Source: Mxb001 sp964537955 (lineage in GTDB: Bacteria; Actinomycetota; Actinomycetes; S36-B12). Taken from it: DNA of 5,804 nucleotides. The notes under the pieces were generated by a model. The model was not told where the DNA came from. It searched no databases and saw only the letters and a list, made by a program, of their open reading frames with translations. Every line of letters begins with the position of its first letter. Position 1 is the first letter of the stretch. Where the stretch lies: assembly GCA_964537955.1 (NCBI GenBank), contig CAZICY010000075.1, positions 1 through 5,804 of the forward strand. Reading direction: 5' to 3'. The translations under genes were made by a program, and so were the position numbers. Below, piece after piece: positions 1 to 5,178 of the stretch.

Positions 1-115
1 CCTTCTTGGCCGGGGCCTTCTTCGCGGGTGCGGCCTTCTTGGCCGGGGCCTTCTTTGCCGGGGCCTTCTTCGCGGGTGCGGCCTTCTTTGCGGGGGCCTT
101 CTTCGCCACAGCCAT
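1..115 (-). CDS. Lys/Ala/Pro-rich protein, N-terminal part only (runs off window)
   Basis: This is the first 38 codons of a gene that continues beyond base 1. It starts at ATG 115-113 and reads MAVAKKAPAKKAAPA, then continues with the same units. The units are KKAPA and KKAAPA in the order 5-6-5, 5-6-5 residues, so the DNA is a 48-bp tandem repeat. A GGAGGTT ribosome binding site lies at 129-123, seven bases before the ATG, which supports the start. Such basic, proline-spaced tails bind nucleic acid electrostatically. In actinobacteria they occur on histone H1-like or HU-type nucleoid proteins and at the N-terminus of some DksA/TraR-type regulators. The diagnostic domain would lie outside the window, so I do not assign a family. 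Confidence is high that it is a gene and low on function. Confidence 0.8.
   Translation of the reverse strand, partial: MAVAKKAPAKKAAPAKKAPAKKAPAKKAAPAKKAPAKK
8..103 (-). repeat. 48-bp tandem repeat inside the Lys/Ala/Pro-rich gene, two full copies
   Basis: Copies occupy 103-56 and 55-8, and a third begins at 7. Each encodes 16 residues (KKAPA, KKAAPA, KKAPA). By eye the two complete copies differ at only three bases, all at third codon positions. AAG is the only Lys codon used. The near-identity suggests recent duplication, so copy number may vary between strains. Confidence 0.85.
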
Positions 116-167
116 CTACGCCAACCTCCGCGCTGGTCCCACGTCGTCCCATGAAGAGGGCCCGAGT

Positions 168-183
168 CAAGTCCGAGGACTTG
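168..183. promoter_or_regulatory. 16-bp dyad CAAGTCC-GA-GGACTTG, possible operator
   Basis: Arms of seven bases are perfectly complementary around a 2-base centre. On the minus strand the downstream arm runs into TTGACT (170-165), a -35-like hexamer for the Lys-rich gene. A repressor bound here would therefore cover the -35. Alternatively the RNA could form a 6-bp stem with a CUCG loop. The -10 is poor, so the promoter part is weak. Confidence 0.35.
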
Positions 184-258
184 CCGGGCTCCACGCCCCG
201 GTGACCCGGGACCCGCTTAGTCTCCCACGGCCAGGGCCTTCCGCCGACTCCGGGCCAC

Positions 259-294
259 CCCGGCATGCCGAGAGCGATGCCCTGGGCTGCCGGG
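259..294 (-). terminator. Possible terminator dyad after the PKD gene
   Basis: CCCGGCA (259-265) and TGCCGGG (288-294) form a 7-bp inverted repeat with a 22-base loop, 16 bases after the PKD stop codon. The region also contains a shorter dyad (CCGGG 250-254 with CCCGG 259-263). There is no T tract. In a sequence this GC-rich such dyads arise easily, so this is only a candidate. Confidence 0.3.
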
Positions 295-309
295 AGCGCC
301 GCGGAGCGG

Positions 310-1122
310 TCAGCGCACCAGGACCGCCCTGCCCTGGCCCACCGGGACGGTGAGCGAGGCCTGCTGGGTCACGGGCTCGTCGATGGCGAGGGGGCCGACG
401 CCGGCAACGCGGTAGGTGGCATCCCAGATGGTCGTCACGCCCGCCTCGGCGGCCCCTGACCGGCGGTAGGCATGGCCGATGGGGGCATCCGGCCATGGAC
501 GGCCTGAACTCCCCGTGGCCAGTGATGTCGTGCCGAAGTCCCACAGCCAGCGCGGACGCGCCGTGAGTTCGATCGGCAGGCCCACGAGTTCGAATGACGT
601 CACCAGCGGCGCCTCATCCTGGTTCACGCCGAAGACGACCGGAAGGTGAGGCAGCACCCGGCCGGAAGGCTGACGCCAGGGGCGCAGCGGCGGGACCATG
701 GCGACGACGCGGTCGCGCAGCAGCACCTCGGCGGTGGCGCGCGTGACAGGCCCTCCCGAGCTGAAACAGGCCGCACCGAGGTTGACCTCGACACCATCGG
801 GGCGCGTGAGGTAGACGCGCAGCCAGTAGCCATCGGGCCCGCATAGCCTCGCTGGCCCCCGGCACGCCCCCGCGGACGTCATCTCGCACTGGATCACCGA
901 TCGCCACGTGCAGCCGGGGCAGGCCGCTGCGACCTCGCGCCAGTCGGTGGCGATCTGTGGCGGCAGGAGCAGGCTGCCGGTGCCGACGAAGGCGTCCTGC
1001 TCGTCGTCGCCGATGACGGTGACGTCGGCCTGCGCGGAGCCACCCAGTGCGGTCGGCAGGGCGACGATGAGGGCGCCCGCGAGGAGAGGAACGACCAAGG
1101 CAGCGAGTCGGCGGCGTGTCAT
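310..1122 (-). CDS. Exported PKD-domain-like protein
   Basis: This 270-residue protein has a Sec-type signal: MTRRR, a hydrophobic run at about 6-28, and a likely cleavage after SAQA (residues 29-32). The mature part has six cysteines (68, 71, 79, 87, 94, 119), probably in disulfides, and a C-terminal PKD-like fold at about 160-262. The key motif there is WLWDFGTT (residues 192-199, matching the family's WDFGDG), followed by GRPWPDAPIGHAYRR, TTIWDATYRV and QQASLTVPV. Actinobacterial PKD proteins share this arrangement (WDFGDG, GRPYPD, HTY, TTTWS, RFRV). No LPXTG sorting signal or second membrane helix is visible, so it is probably secreted or loosely wall-associated. A stop codon sits four codons before the ATG, so the start cannot be further upstream. 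Its role is unknown, and it is separated from metX by a hairpin. Confidence 0.85.
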   Translation of the reverse strand: MTRRRLAALVVPLLAGALIVALPTALGGSAQADVTVIGDDEQDAFVGTGSLLLPPQIATDWREVAAACPGCTWRSVIQCEMTSAGACRGPARLCGPDGYWLRVYLTRPDGVEVNLGAACFSSGGPVTRATAEVLLRDRVVAMVPPLRPWRQPSGRVLPHLPVVFGVNQDEAPLVTSFELVGLPIELTARPRWLWDFGTTSLATGSSGRPWPDAPIGHAYRRSGAAEAGVTTIWDATYRVAGVGPLAIDEPVTQQASLTVPVGQGRAVLVR

Positions 1123-1134
1123 GCAGTGACGCTA
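1123..1134 (-). promoter_or_regulatory. Candidate leaderless promoter (-10 TAGCGT) of the PKD gene
   Basis: TAGCGT (1134-1129) fits the actinobacterial TANNNT -10 and ends six bases before the ATG at 1122. This is the spacing expected if the A of ATG is the +1. No Shine-Dalgarno sequence is present between them. No -35 match is seen 17 bases upstream (GGCCTC). Leaderless mRNAs are common in actinobacteria. Confidence 0.35.
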
Positions 1135-1173
1135 GGCGCCACGCCAGCGCAGAGGCCACGCCACTGCTCACAG

Positions 1174-1192
1174 CGCGCACCGAAGGTGCGCG
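1174..1192 (-). terminator. Hairpin terminator of the metYX operon
   Basis: The minus-strand RNA forms a perfect 8-bp stem, CGCGCACC paired with GGTGCGCG, around a UUC triloop. It begins 20 bases after the metX stop. No U tract follows, as is usual for actinobacterial terminators. It separates the met operon from the PKD gene. Confidence 0.7.
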
Positions 1193-1212
1193 ATCAACTC
1201 AGGACGCAGCGG

Positions 1213-2397
1213 TCAGGGCACCGGTACGGCGCTCAGGGCCTCGCGGACGATCCCGCCGACCTGGTCCTTCTCGACCAGGAACCCATCGTGTCCGTAGGGC
1301 GAGCGCACCACGTGCAGGGGGCGGGCGGTCGGAGTGGCCGCGACGATCTCCTCCTGCAGGCGCAGGGGGAAGAGTCGATCGGAGTCCAGCCCGACGACGG
1401 TGAGCGGGGCACGGAAGGCTCCGAGGGCCTCTGCCACTCCCCCACGACCCTCGCCGAGATCGAACAGGCTCATCGCACGCGTGAGCGAGATGTAGGTGTT
1501 GGCGTCGAATCGCCGCGACAGCTTGTCTGCCTGGTGGTCGAGGTAGGACTCGACCGCGAAGCGCCCGCCGGACGCAGGCTGCTCGTCGCCCTGAGGGTCG
1601 CGTCCGAAGCGCAGATCGAGCTCGCTCTCGCTGCGATAGGTGAGGTGGGCGATGCGCCGGGCGATGCCCATGCCCACGTGCGGTCCCGCACCCGCGGGCT
1701 CGTCGTAGTAGTCCCCTCCGCGGAAGCCCGGATCGGCCTCGATGGCCGCGATCTGCGTCGCGTGCGTACCGATCTGGTCGGCGGTCACGGCGGCGGTGGT
1801 CCCCAGGACCAGGCCCGAGCGCACCCTCTCGGGATAGGACGACATCCACTCCAGCACGCGCATGCCCCCGAGCGAGGGTCCGAGCATGAGAGCCCAGGAC
1901 GGGATCCCGAGCGCATCCATGACGCGTCGCTCGACCTCGACCATGTCGGCGACGGTCACCACCGGGAACCGGCTCCCCCACGGCCGGCCGTCGGGCGCGA
2001 GGGATGACGGGCCCGTGGTGCCCTGGCAGCCGCCCAAGACGTTGGCGCACACCACGAACCACTCGTCGGTGTCGACCGGCGCACCCGGACCCACGAGGCC
2101 GTCCCACCATCCGGCGGTGAGGTGCCCGGGCCCGGCCTCTCCGGTGACATGCGAGTCGCCGGTGAGGGCATGGCAGACGTAGACGGCGTTGCTGCGCTCG
2201 TCGTTGAGCGTCCCCCAGGTCTGGTAGGCGACCTGCACAGAGGGCAGCGTGACCCCCGCGGCGACGGTGAGATCACCGGCGTCGAGGAAGAGACGCTCGC
2301 CGACGGGATGCCCCTCCCGCCACGCGCCGGTGGCGGGAGGGGGCCCGTCGTAGGAGAGCGGACCGTAGGGAGCGTCCGCGCGGGAAGGCTCGGTCAT
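1213..2397 (-). CDS. metX: Homoserine O-acetyltransferase (MetX)
   Basis: MetX transfers an acetyl group from acetyl-CoA to the hydroxyl of L-homoserine, giving O-acetylhomoserine in the cytoplasm; this is the first committed step to methionine. The 394-residue sequence is an alpha/beta-hydrolase with the family landmarks: YQTWGTLN (58-65), HALTGDSHVTG (76-86), WWDGLVGPG (97-105), NVLGGCQGTTGPSS (119-132) and the nucleophile elbow GPSLGGM (173-179). The expected triad is Ser175, Asp340 (in SDRLFP) and His370 (in YGHDGFL). The residue before the nucleophile is Pro, where many family members have Gly (GGSMGG). Its ATG overlaps the metY stop by ATGA (2397-2394), and only a weak AAAGGGG lies 14 bases upstream, so translation is probably coupled to metY. 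Acetyl rather than succinyl specificity is inferred from the pairing with metY. Confidence 0.96.
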   Translation of the reverse strand: MTEPSRADAPYGPLSYDGPPPATGAWREGHPVGERLFLDAGDLTVAAGVTLPSVQVAYQTWGTLNDERSNAVYVCHALTGDSHVTGEAGPGHLTAGWWDGLVGPGAPVDTDEWFVVCANVLGGCQGTTGPSSLAPDGRPWGSRFPVVTVADMVEVERRVMDALGIPSWALMLGPSLGGMRVLEWMSSYPERVRSGLVLGTTAAVTADQIGTHATQIAAIEADPGFRGGDYYDEPAGAGPHVGMGIARRIAHLTYRSESELDLRFGRDPQGDEQPASGGRFAVESYLDHQADKLSRRFDANTYISLTRAMSLFDLGEGRGGVAEALGAFRAPLTVVGLDSDRLFPLRLQEEIVAATPTARPLHVVRSPYGHDGFLVEKDQVGGIVREALSAVPVP

Positions 2398-3722
2398 GAC
2401 GAGGCCGCGGACCCCTTTGCCGCGCGGAAGCCTGCGTCGAGGTCGGCGAGGATGTCGTCGATGCCCTCGATGCCCACGGCGAGGCGCACCAGACCAGGCG
2501 TCACCCCGGCCGACAGCTGCTCCTCGGGAGTGAGCTGCGAATGCGTCGTCGATGCCGGATGGATCACCAGGCTGCGTACGTCGCCGATGTTGGCCACGTG
2601 GCTGTGGAGTTCCAGCGCCTCCACGAAGCGCTTGCCGGCCTCAAGGCCCCCCTCGATCTCGAAGGACAGCACCGCGCCGGAGCCGGCCGGGGCGTACTTC
2701 TCGGCGAGGGCATGCCAGGGACTGGAGGGCAGGCTCGCGTAGTTCACCTTGAGCACCTCGTCGCGGCCCTCGAGGAACTCGGCCACGCGGCGGGCGTTCG
2801 ACACGTGGCGCTCCATGCGCAGGCTGAGGGTCTCCAGTCCCTGCGACAGGAGCCATGCGTTGAAGGGCGCGATGGCCGTGCCCAGGTCGCGCAGCAGCTG
2901 CACACGCGCCTTGAGGATGAAGGAGAGGTTGGCTCCGAAGGCCGACCCCACGCCAAGGTCACGTGCATACACGAGCCCGTGGTAGCTGGGGTCGGGCTGG
3001 TTGTAGTTGGGGAAGCGGTCGGGGTACTGCGCGTAGTCGAAGTTGCCGGAGTCGATGATCGCCCCTGCGATCGCGGTGCCGTGTCCTCCGATGTACTTCG
3101 TCGCCGAGTGGACGACGATGTCGGCACCCCACTCGATCGGGCGGATGAGATAGGGGGTCGCGACGGTGTTGTCCACGATTAGCGGCACCCCCACCTCGTG
3201 CGCGAGGTCCGCGACGCCGCGGATGTCGAGGATGTCGTTCTTCGGATTGGCGATCGACTCGCCGTAGAACGCCTTGGTATTGGGGCGCACCGCGGCGCGC
3301 CAGGACTCGATGTCGTCGGGATTCTCGACGAAGCTCACCTGGATCCCGAGCTTGGGAAGCGTGTAGTGGAAGAGGTTGTAGGTCCCGCCGTACAGGCTCG
3401 GGCTCGACACGATGTGGTCGCCTGCCTCCGCCACGTTGAGGATCGCAAGGGTCTCGGCAGCCTGTCCGCTGGAGACCAGCAGGGCTCCCACGCCTCCCTC
3501 GAGCGACGCAAGGCGGTCCTCGACGGCAGCCTGGGTGGGATTCATGATGCGCGTGTAGATGTTGCCGAGTTCCTTCAGGGCGAAGAGGTTCGCCGCATGC
3601 GTGGTGTCGTTGAAGGTGTACGAGGTGGTCTGGTAGATGGGCAGGGCGCGTGCGTTGGTCGTTGCGTCAGGTGCCTGGCCGGCGTGGATCTGACGGGTCT
3701 CGAAGGACCATCCGTTGCTCAT
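2394..3722 (-). CDS. metY: O-acetylhomoserine sulfhydrylase (MetY)
   Basis: This cytoplasmic PLP enzyme makes homocysteine from O-acetylhomoserine and sulfide, completing direct sulfhydrylation. The 442-residue length and the roughly 40-residue segment at about 225-262 (FPNYNQPDPSYHGLVY) fit MetY rather than the shorter MetB/MetZ types. Family landmarks are YTRIMNPTQ (56-64, phosphate contact from the partner subunit), SSGQAA (84-89), SLYGGTYN (109-116, Tyr111 stacking on PLP), VDNT (183-186, Asp184 to the pyridine nitrogen), SATKYIGGHG (206-215, Schiff-base Lys209), HPASTTH (388-394) and VRLAVGIE (412-419, Arg413 for the substrate carboxylate). All expected catalytic residues are present. 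The start is set by AGGAGA (3733-3728), five bases before the ATG. It is the first gene of the metY-metX operon and lies behind a SAM-IV riboswitch. Confidence 0.96.
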   Translation of the reverse strand: MSNGWSFETRQIHAGQAPDATTNARALPIYQTTSYTFNDTTHAANLFALKELGNIYTRIMNPTQAAVEDRLASLEGGVGALLVSSGQAAETLAILNVAEAGDHIVSSPSLYGGTYNLFHYTLPKLGIQVSFVENPDDIESWRAAVRPNTKAFYGESIANPKNDILDIRGVADLAHEVGVPLIVDNTVATPYLIRPIEWGADIVVHSATKYIGGHGTAIAGAIIDSGNFDYAQYPDRFPNYNQPDPSYHGLVYARDLGVGSAFGANLSFILKARVQLLRDLGTAIAPFNAWLLSQGLETLSLRMERHVSNARRVAEFLEGRDEVLKVNYASLPSSPWHALAEKYAPAGSGAVLSFEIEGGLEAGKRFVEALELHSHVANIGDVRSLVIHPASTTHSQLTPEEQLSAGVTPGLVRLAVGIEGIDDILADLDAGFRAAKGSAASS

Positions 3723-3727
3723 GGAGT

Positions 3728-3733
3728 TCTCCT
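3728..3733 (-). promoter_or_regulatory. Ribosome binding site of metY (AGGAGA)
   Basis: AGGAGA lies five bases before the ATG and fixes the metY start. The bases GGAG-AA-CTCC (3732-3723) are a small palindrome, but its 2-base centre makes a stable intramolecular hairpin unlikely. Confidence 0.85.
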
Positions 3734-3804
3734 ACGTGTGTGTGCGGAAAGGGGTGACGTACGCGTATCCGGTGAGGGCGGCTGGCGAAGGTGGCAGCCG
3801 GGCG

Positions 3805-3834
3805 TCAGCGACGGGGCATTCGACAACAGGACAC
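3805..3834 (-). CDS. Possible leader peptide MSCCRMPRR (9 codons plus stop)
   Basis: A GTG at 3834-3832 opens a frame reading M-S-C-C-R-M-P-R-R, ending at TGA 3807-3805. A full GGAGG lies at 3844-3840, five bases upstream, which is ideal spacing. The two tandem TGT codons come third and fourth, and an ATG (Met) is sixth. The frame lies after the riboswitch and its hairpin and before metY, inside the leader of a sulfur amino-acid operon. Actinobacterial sulfur genes are known to carry Cys-rich attenuating uORFs, where ribosome stalling at Cys codons changes downstream folding. I infer a similar role. No obvious sequestration of the metY ribosome binding site was found by eye, and in GC-rich leaders short frames occur by chance. 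Confidence 0.45.
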   Translation of the reverse strand: MSCCRMPRR

Positions 3835-3854
3835 AGCGACCTCCGAGCCATCCG

Positions 3855-3877
3855 GGGTCTTGCCCTGTGCAAGACCC
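3855..3877 (-). terminator. 9-bp hairpin after the riboswitch, probable attenuator
   Basis: The RNA forms GGGUCUUGC (3877-3869) paired perfectly with GCAAGACCC (3863-3855) around a 5-base loop ACAGG. No U tract follows. It directly follows the SAM-IV aptamer and is the best candidate for the OFF switch. Its 5' arm could instead pair with GCAAG at 3885-3881 (5 bp), or give its first two G residues to the aptamer's second pseudoknot, so alternative states exist. Confidence 0.65.
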
Positions 3878-3979
3878 GCGCTTGCCTGCCAAGCAGGCCC
3901 GGTCATCACCCGGGGCACCCCACCGCGGTCGGAGGGTTGCCGTCCAGCAAGCCGGGGCTTAACGCTGGCACTCATGACC
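3873..3979 (-). promoter_or_regulatory. SAM-IV riboswitch
   Basis: The RNA binds S-adenosylmethionine and represses the operon. P1 is GGUCAU (3979-3974) with AUGACC (3906-3901), six perfect pairs. P2 is CCAGC (3968-3964) with GCUGG (3948-3944). The conserved GGCAACC follows at 3941-3935. P3 is CCCUCCG (3936-3930) with CGGUGGG (3925-3919), with one U-U mismatch. The P2 loop CCCGG (3956-3952) can pair with CCGGG (3913-3909) as the core pseudoknot. Unlike SAM-I, no helix lies between P3 and P1; instead a 6-bp hairpin GCCUGC-UUG-GCAGGC follows P1 (3898-3884). The P3 loop CCGC (3928-3925) can pair with GCGG (3879-3876), matching the extra pseudoknot of SAM-IV. The GGUCAUGAGUGCCAGCG start is also typical of the class. 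Confidence 0.92.
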
Positions 3980-4015
3980 TGGGAAAAGATTACACAAGCC
4001 TCCAGGACCGGACAA
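3980..4015 (-). promoter_or_regulatory. Promoter of the metYX operon
   Basis: TTGTCC (-35, 4015-4010) and TAATCT (-10, 3992-3987) are separated by exactly 17 bases, and TGTG precedes the -10. Six bases after the -10 comes an A at 3980, the likely +1, so the transcript would begin one base before riboswitch helix P1. This agreement supports both calls. Confidence 0.8.
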
Positions 4016-4029
4016 CTCGCTACAGCAGA

Positions 4030-4049
4030 GCCCGGATCCCCCAGCGGGC
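4030..4049 (-). terminator. Weak terminator dyad after the DUF4192 gene
   Basis: GCCCG (4049-4045 on the RNA) can pair with CGGGC (4034-4030) around a 10-base loop, just after the stop at 4062-4060. The stem is only five pairs with no U tract. Read-through into the met promoter region is possible. Confidence 0.3.
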
Positions 4050-4059
4050 ACGGTCGCGG

Positions 4060-5028
4060 CTAGGCCACGTGAAGACACTCCTCGCGGGTGAGATCGGCGA
4101 GCCCGCGGCGCCAGGTGAGGGGGTGCATCCCGGACGCCAGGCACTGCTGGACCAGGGCCGCCAGGGTGTAGGCAGGGTCCGCAGCCAGGGCTCTCTCCGC
4201 TGCGGCTGCCGCACGGGTGCCGTCGCCCACCTGCCATCGCAGGATCGCGAGCACGGTCGCCGGTGGGGCGACACGTGAGTCAGGTGACGCCGCGACCACG
4301 GCGGCGAGCCGATCCGCGGTGCGTGGCCAGGTCCGTTCCGCGTCGTGCATGAGATCCCACAGGACCGTGTCGCGTACGCGGATATCCCCCAGCCCGACGA
4401 GCACGTCTGCGATGGCCGTGGCATCGAGCGGGTCACGGTCCAGTCGCCTGCGCACACGCGCGACGGCATTCGCACGGTCCGCCTCCTCGGCGGTTGGCCG
4501 GTCGACGAGAGCCCGCTCGACTCTCTCCCGCGACTGGTGGTCGGGGGCGATGTCGCCCACGTGGTCCGCGCGGGTGGCCCTCCACGGCCCACACCCCCAG
4601 CGTGCACCGCAGGCCGCCACCGCAGCGGCCGCCATCGATTCGATGCGCTCTTCGCCCCGTGTCGCCACCCAGATGTCTCCGGAGTCCTCCCGCGTCACCA
4701 GGAGCACCTGCTGAACGGGGATGGACGCGGATTGCAGCGCGAGCGCCGCCTGCTGCCACCGCGCAGCCGCAGCGGGAGAAACCGACCCCGCTGCCGGGTA
4801 GACGACGAGGTGGACGGCTGCGGGTGCGCCCGCCGCTGCCGCAGCCAGCGATGCGGGGGCGAGGTCGGCATCGTGATCCCAGCGCATGACGAGGATGACC
4901 CGTTGCCGGACATCGACGAAGACCGCGCAGACAGAGCCCTCGGGCCAGTAGCCCAGCATGAACGGCGCGGCCACGGCAGCTTCGCCGGGTGACAGGAGTC
5001 GGATGGACGTGGGGGCGGGAGCGCTCAT
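4060..5028 (-). CDS. DUF4192 family protein
   Basis: This is a 322-residue soluble protein counted from ATG 5028, with no signal peptide or membrane segment. It shows the DUF4192 pattern: an N-terminal ISSPGE-like segment (SIRLLSPGEA, 8-17), the signature PFMLGYWPEGSVCAVFV (22-38), RWDHD (49-53), a strand-rich part VHLVVYP (72-78), and the C-terminal block VLAILRWQVGDGTRA (259-273) followed by AERALAADPAYTLAAL (277-292). The family is confined largely to actinobacteria and its function is unknown. In-frame GTG codons at 5034 and 5064 are alternative starts. GTG 5034 has GCAGGT at 5046-5041, seven bases upstream, and may be the better start; the conserved region begins after all three. It lies between two hairpins, so it is probably transcribed alone or by read-through from the Gre-like gene. 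Confidence 0.88.
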   Translation of the reverse strand: MSAPAPTSIRLLSPGEAAVAAPFMLGYWPEGSVCAVFVDVRQRVILVMRWDHDADLAPASLAAAAAGAPAAVHLVVYPAAGSVSPAAAARWQQAALALQSASIPVQQVLLVTREDSGDIWVATRGEERIESMAAAAVAACGARWGCGPWRATRADHVGDIAPDHQSRERVERALVDRPTAEEADRANAVARVRRRLDRDPLDATAIADVLVGLGDIRVRDTVLWDLMHDAERTWPRTADRLAAVVAASPDSRVAPPATVLAILRWQVGDGTRAAAAAERALAADPAYTLAALVQQCLASGMHPLTWRRGLADLTREECLHVA

Positions 5029-5144
5029 GCGCACACGATGCGCACCTGCCGAGGCGCGCAACACCCGCGGGCGACGGCCTGTGGACGGCGTGGGCGCATG
5101 TGGATGTCGCCCCGTGGACGAACGGACCGGCGCGATCTGATGCC
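5029..5144 (-). other. Upstream region of the DUF4192 gene
   Basis: No convincing -35/-10 pair is visible. It holds three related heptamers GTGGAYG on the plus strand (5081, 5100, 5114) and two TGCGCA hexamers five bases apart near the start codons (5029-5045). Read on the minus strand the heptamers are RTCCAC-cored sequences that resemble degenerate DnaA boxes. Confidence 0.4.
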
Positions 5145-5172
5145 GGGGCGCTGCCGCAGAGGGCAGCGCCCC
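5145..5172 (-). terminator. Strong hairpin terminator of the Gre-like gene
   Basis: GGGGCGCTGCC pairs perfectly with GGCAGCGCCCC over 11 bp around a 6-base loop, starting six bases after the stop codon. No T tract follows on the minus strand. It is the most stable hairpin in the window and should isolate this gene from the DUF4192 gene. Confidence 0.85.
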
Positions 5173-5178
5173 CGACGG

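Larger units (their letters stand above)
116..309. other. 194-base intergenic region: end of the PKD gene and start of the Lys-rich gene
   Basis: I see no gene here. On the minus strand it holds several GC-rich dyads downstream of the PKD gene, a 16-bp dyad (168-183), a TTGACT -35-like hexamer (170-165), and the GGAGGTT ribosome binding site (129-123) of the Lys-rich gene. No convincing -10 hexamer lies 16-18 bases after the TTGACT; the bases there read ACGACG. Confidence 0.6.
3723..4059 (-). other. 337-base metYX leader and promoter region (overview)
   Basis: In transcription order it holds a weak terminator dyad of the DUF4192 gene (4049-4030), a -35/-10 promoter (4015-3987), a SAM-IV riboswitch (3979-about 3873), a 9-bp hairpin overlapping its end (3877-3855), a possible Cys-Cys leader peptide (3834-3805), and 82 further leader bases ending in the metY ribosome binding site. 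Each item is listed separately. Confidence 0.85.

Noticed and set aside
6..353. Plus-strand frame of Phe/Ala/Gly repeats at the left end
   Set aside because: It is the antisense of the Lys/Ala/Pro repeat. The minus strand has the ribosome binding site and a plausible basic protein.
1126..2007. Long plus-strand frame (293 codons) opposite metX
   Set aside because: It lies antisense to a clear MetX. Its composition is the mirror of high-GC third positions, and it shows no recognisable domain.
1199..2110. 303-codon minus-strand frame overlapping metX in another phase
   Set aside because: It is Arg- and Gly-rich out-of-frame translation of metX, without any of the MetX motifs.
3732..3851. A 39-codon minus-strand frame starting ATG 3851 and ending in a TAG that overlaps the metY ribosome binding site, containing two Cys codons
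   Set aside because: It has no ribosome binding site, begins four bases after the 9-bp hairpin, and overlaps the better-supported nine-codon frame in another phase. Chance openness in GC-rich sequence explains it.
2541..3962. Two long plus-strand frames (213 and 254 codons) opposite metY and its leader
   Set aside because: Both are antisense to conserved MetY motifs, have no recognisable domain, and the second runs through the riboswitch.
4345..4992. Plus-strand frame of 215 codons opposite the DUF4192 gene
   Set aside because: The minus-strand frame carries the family signature; this one is a shadow.
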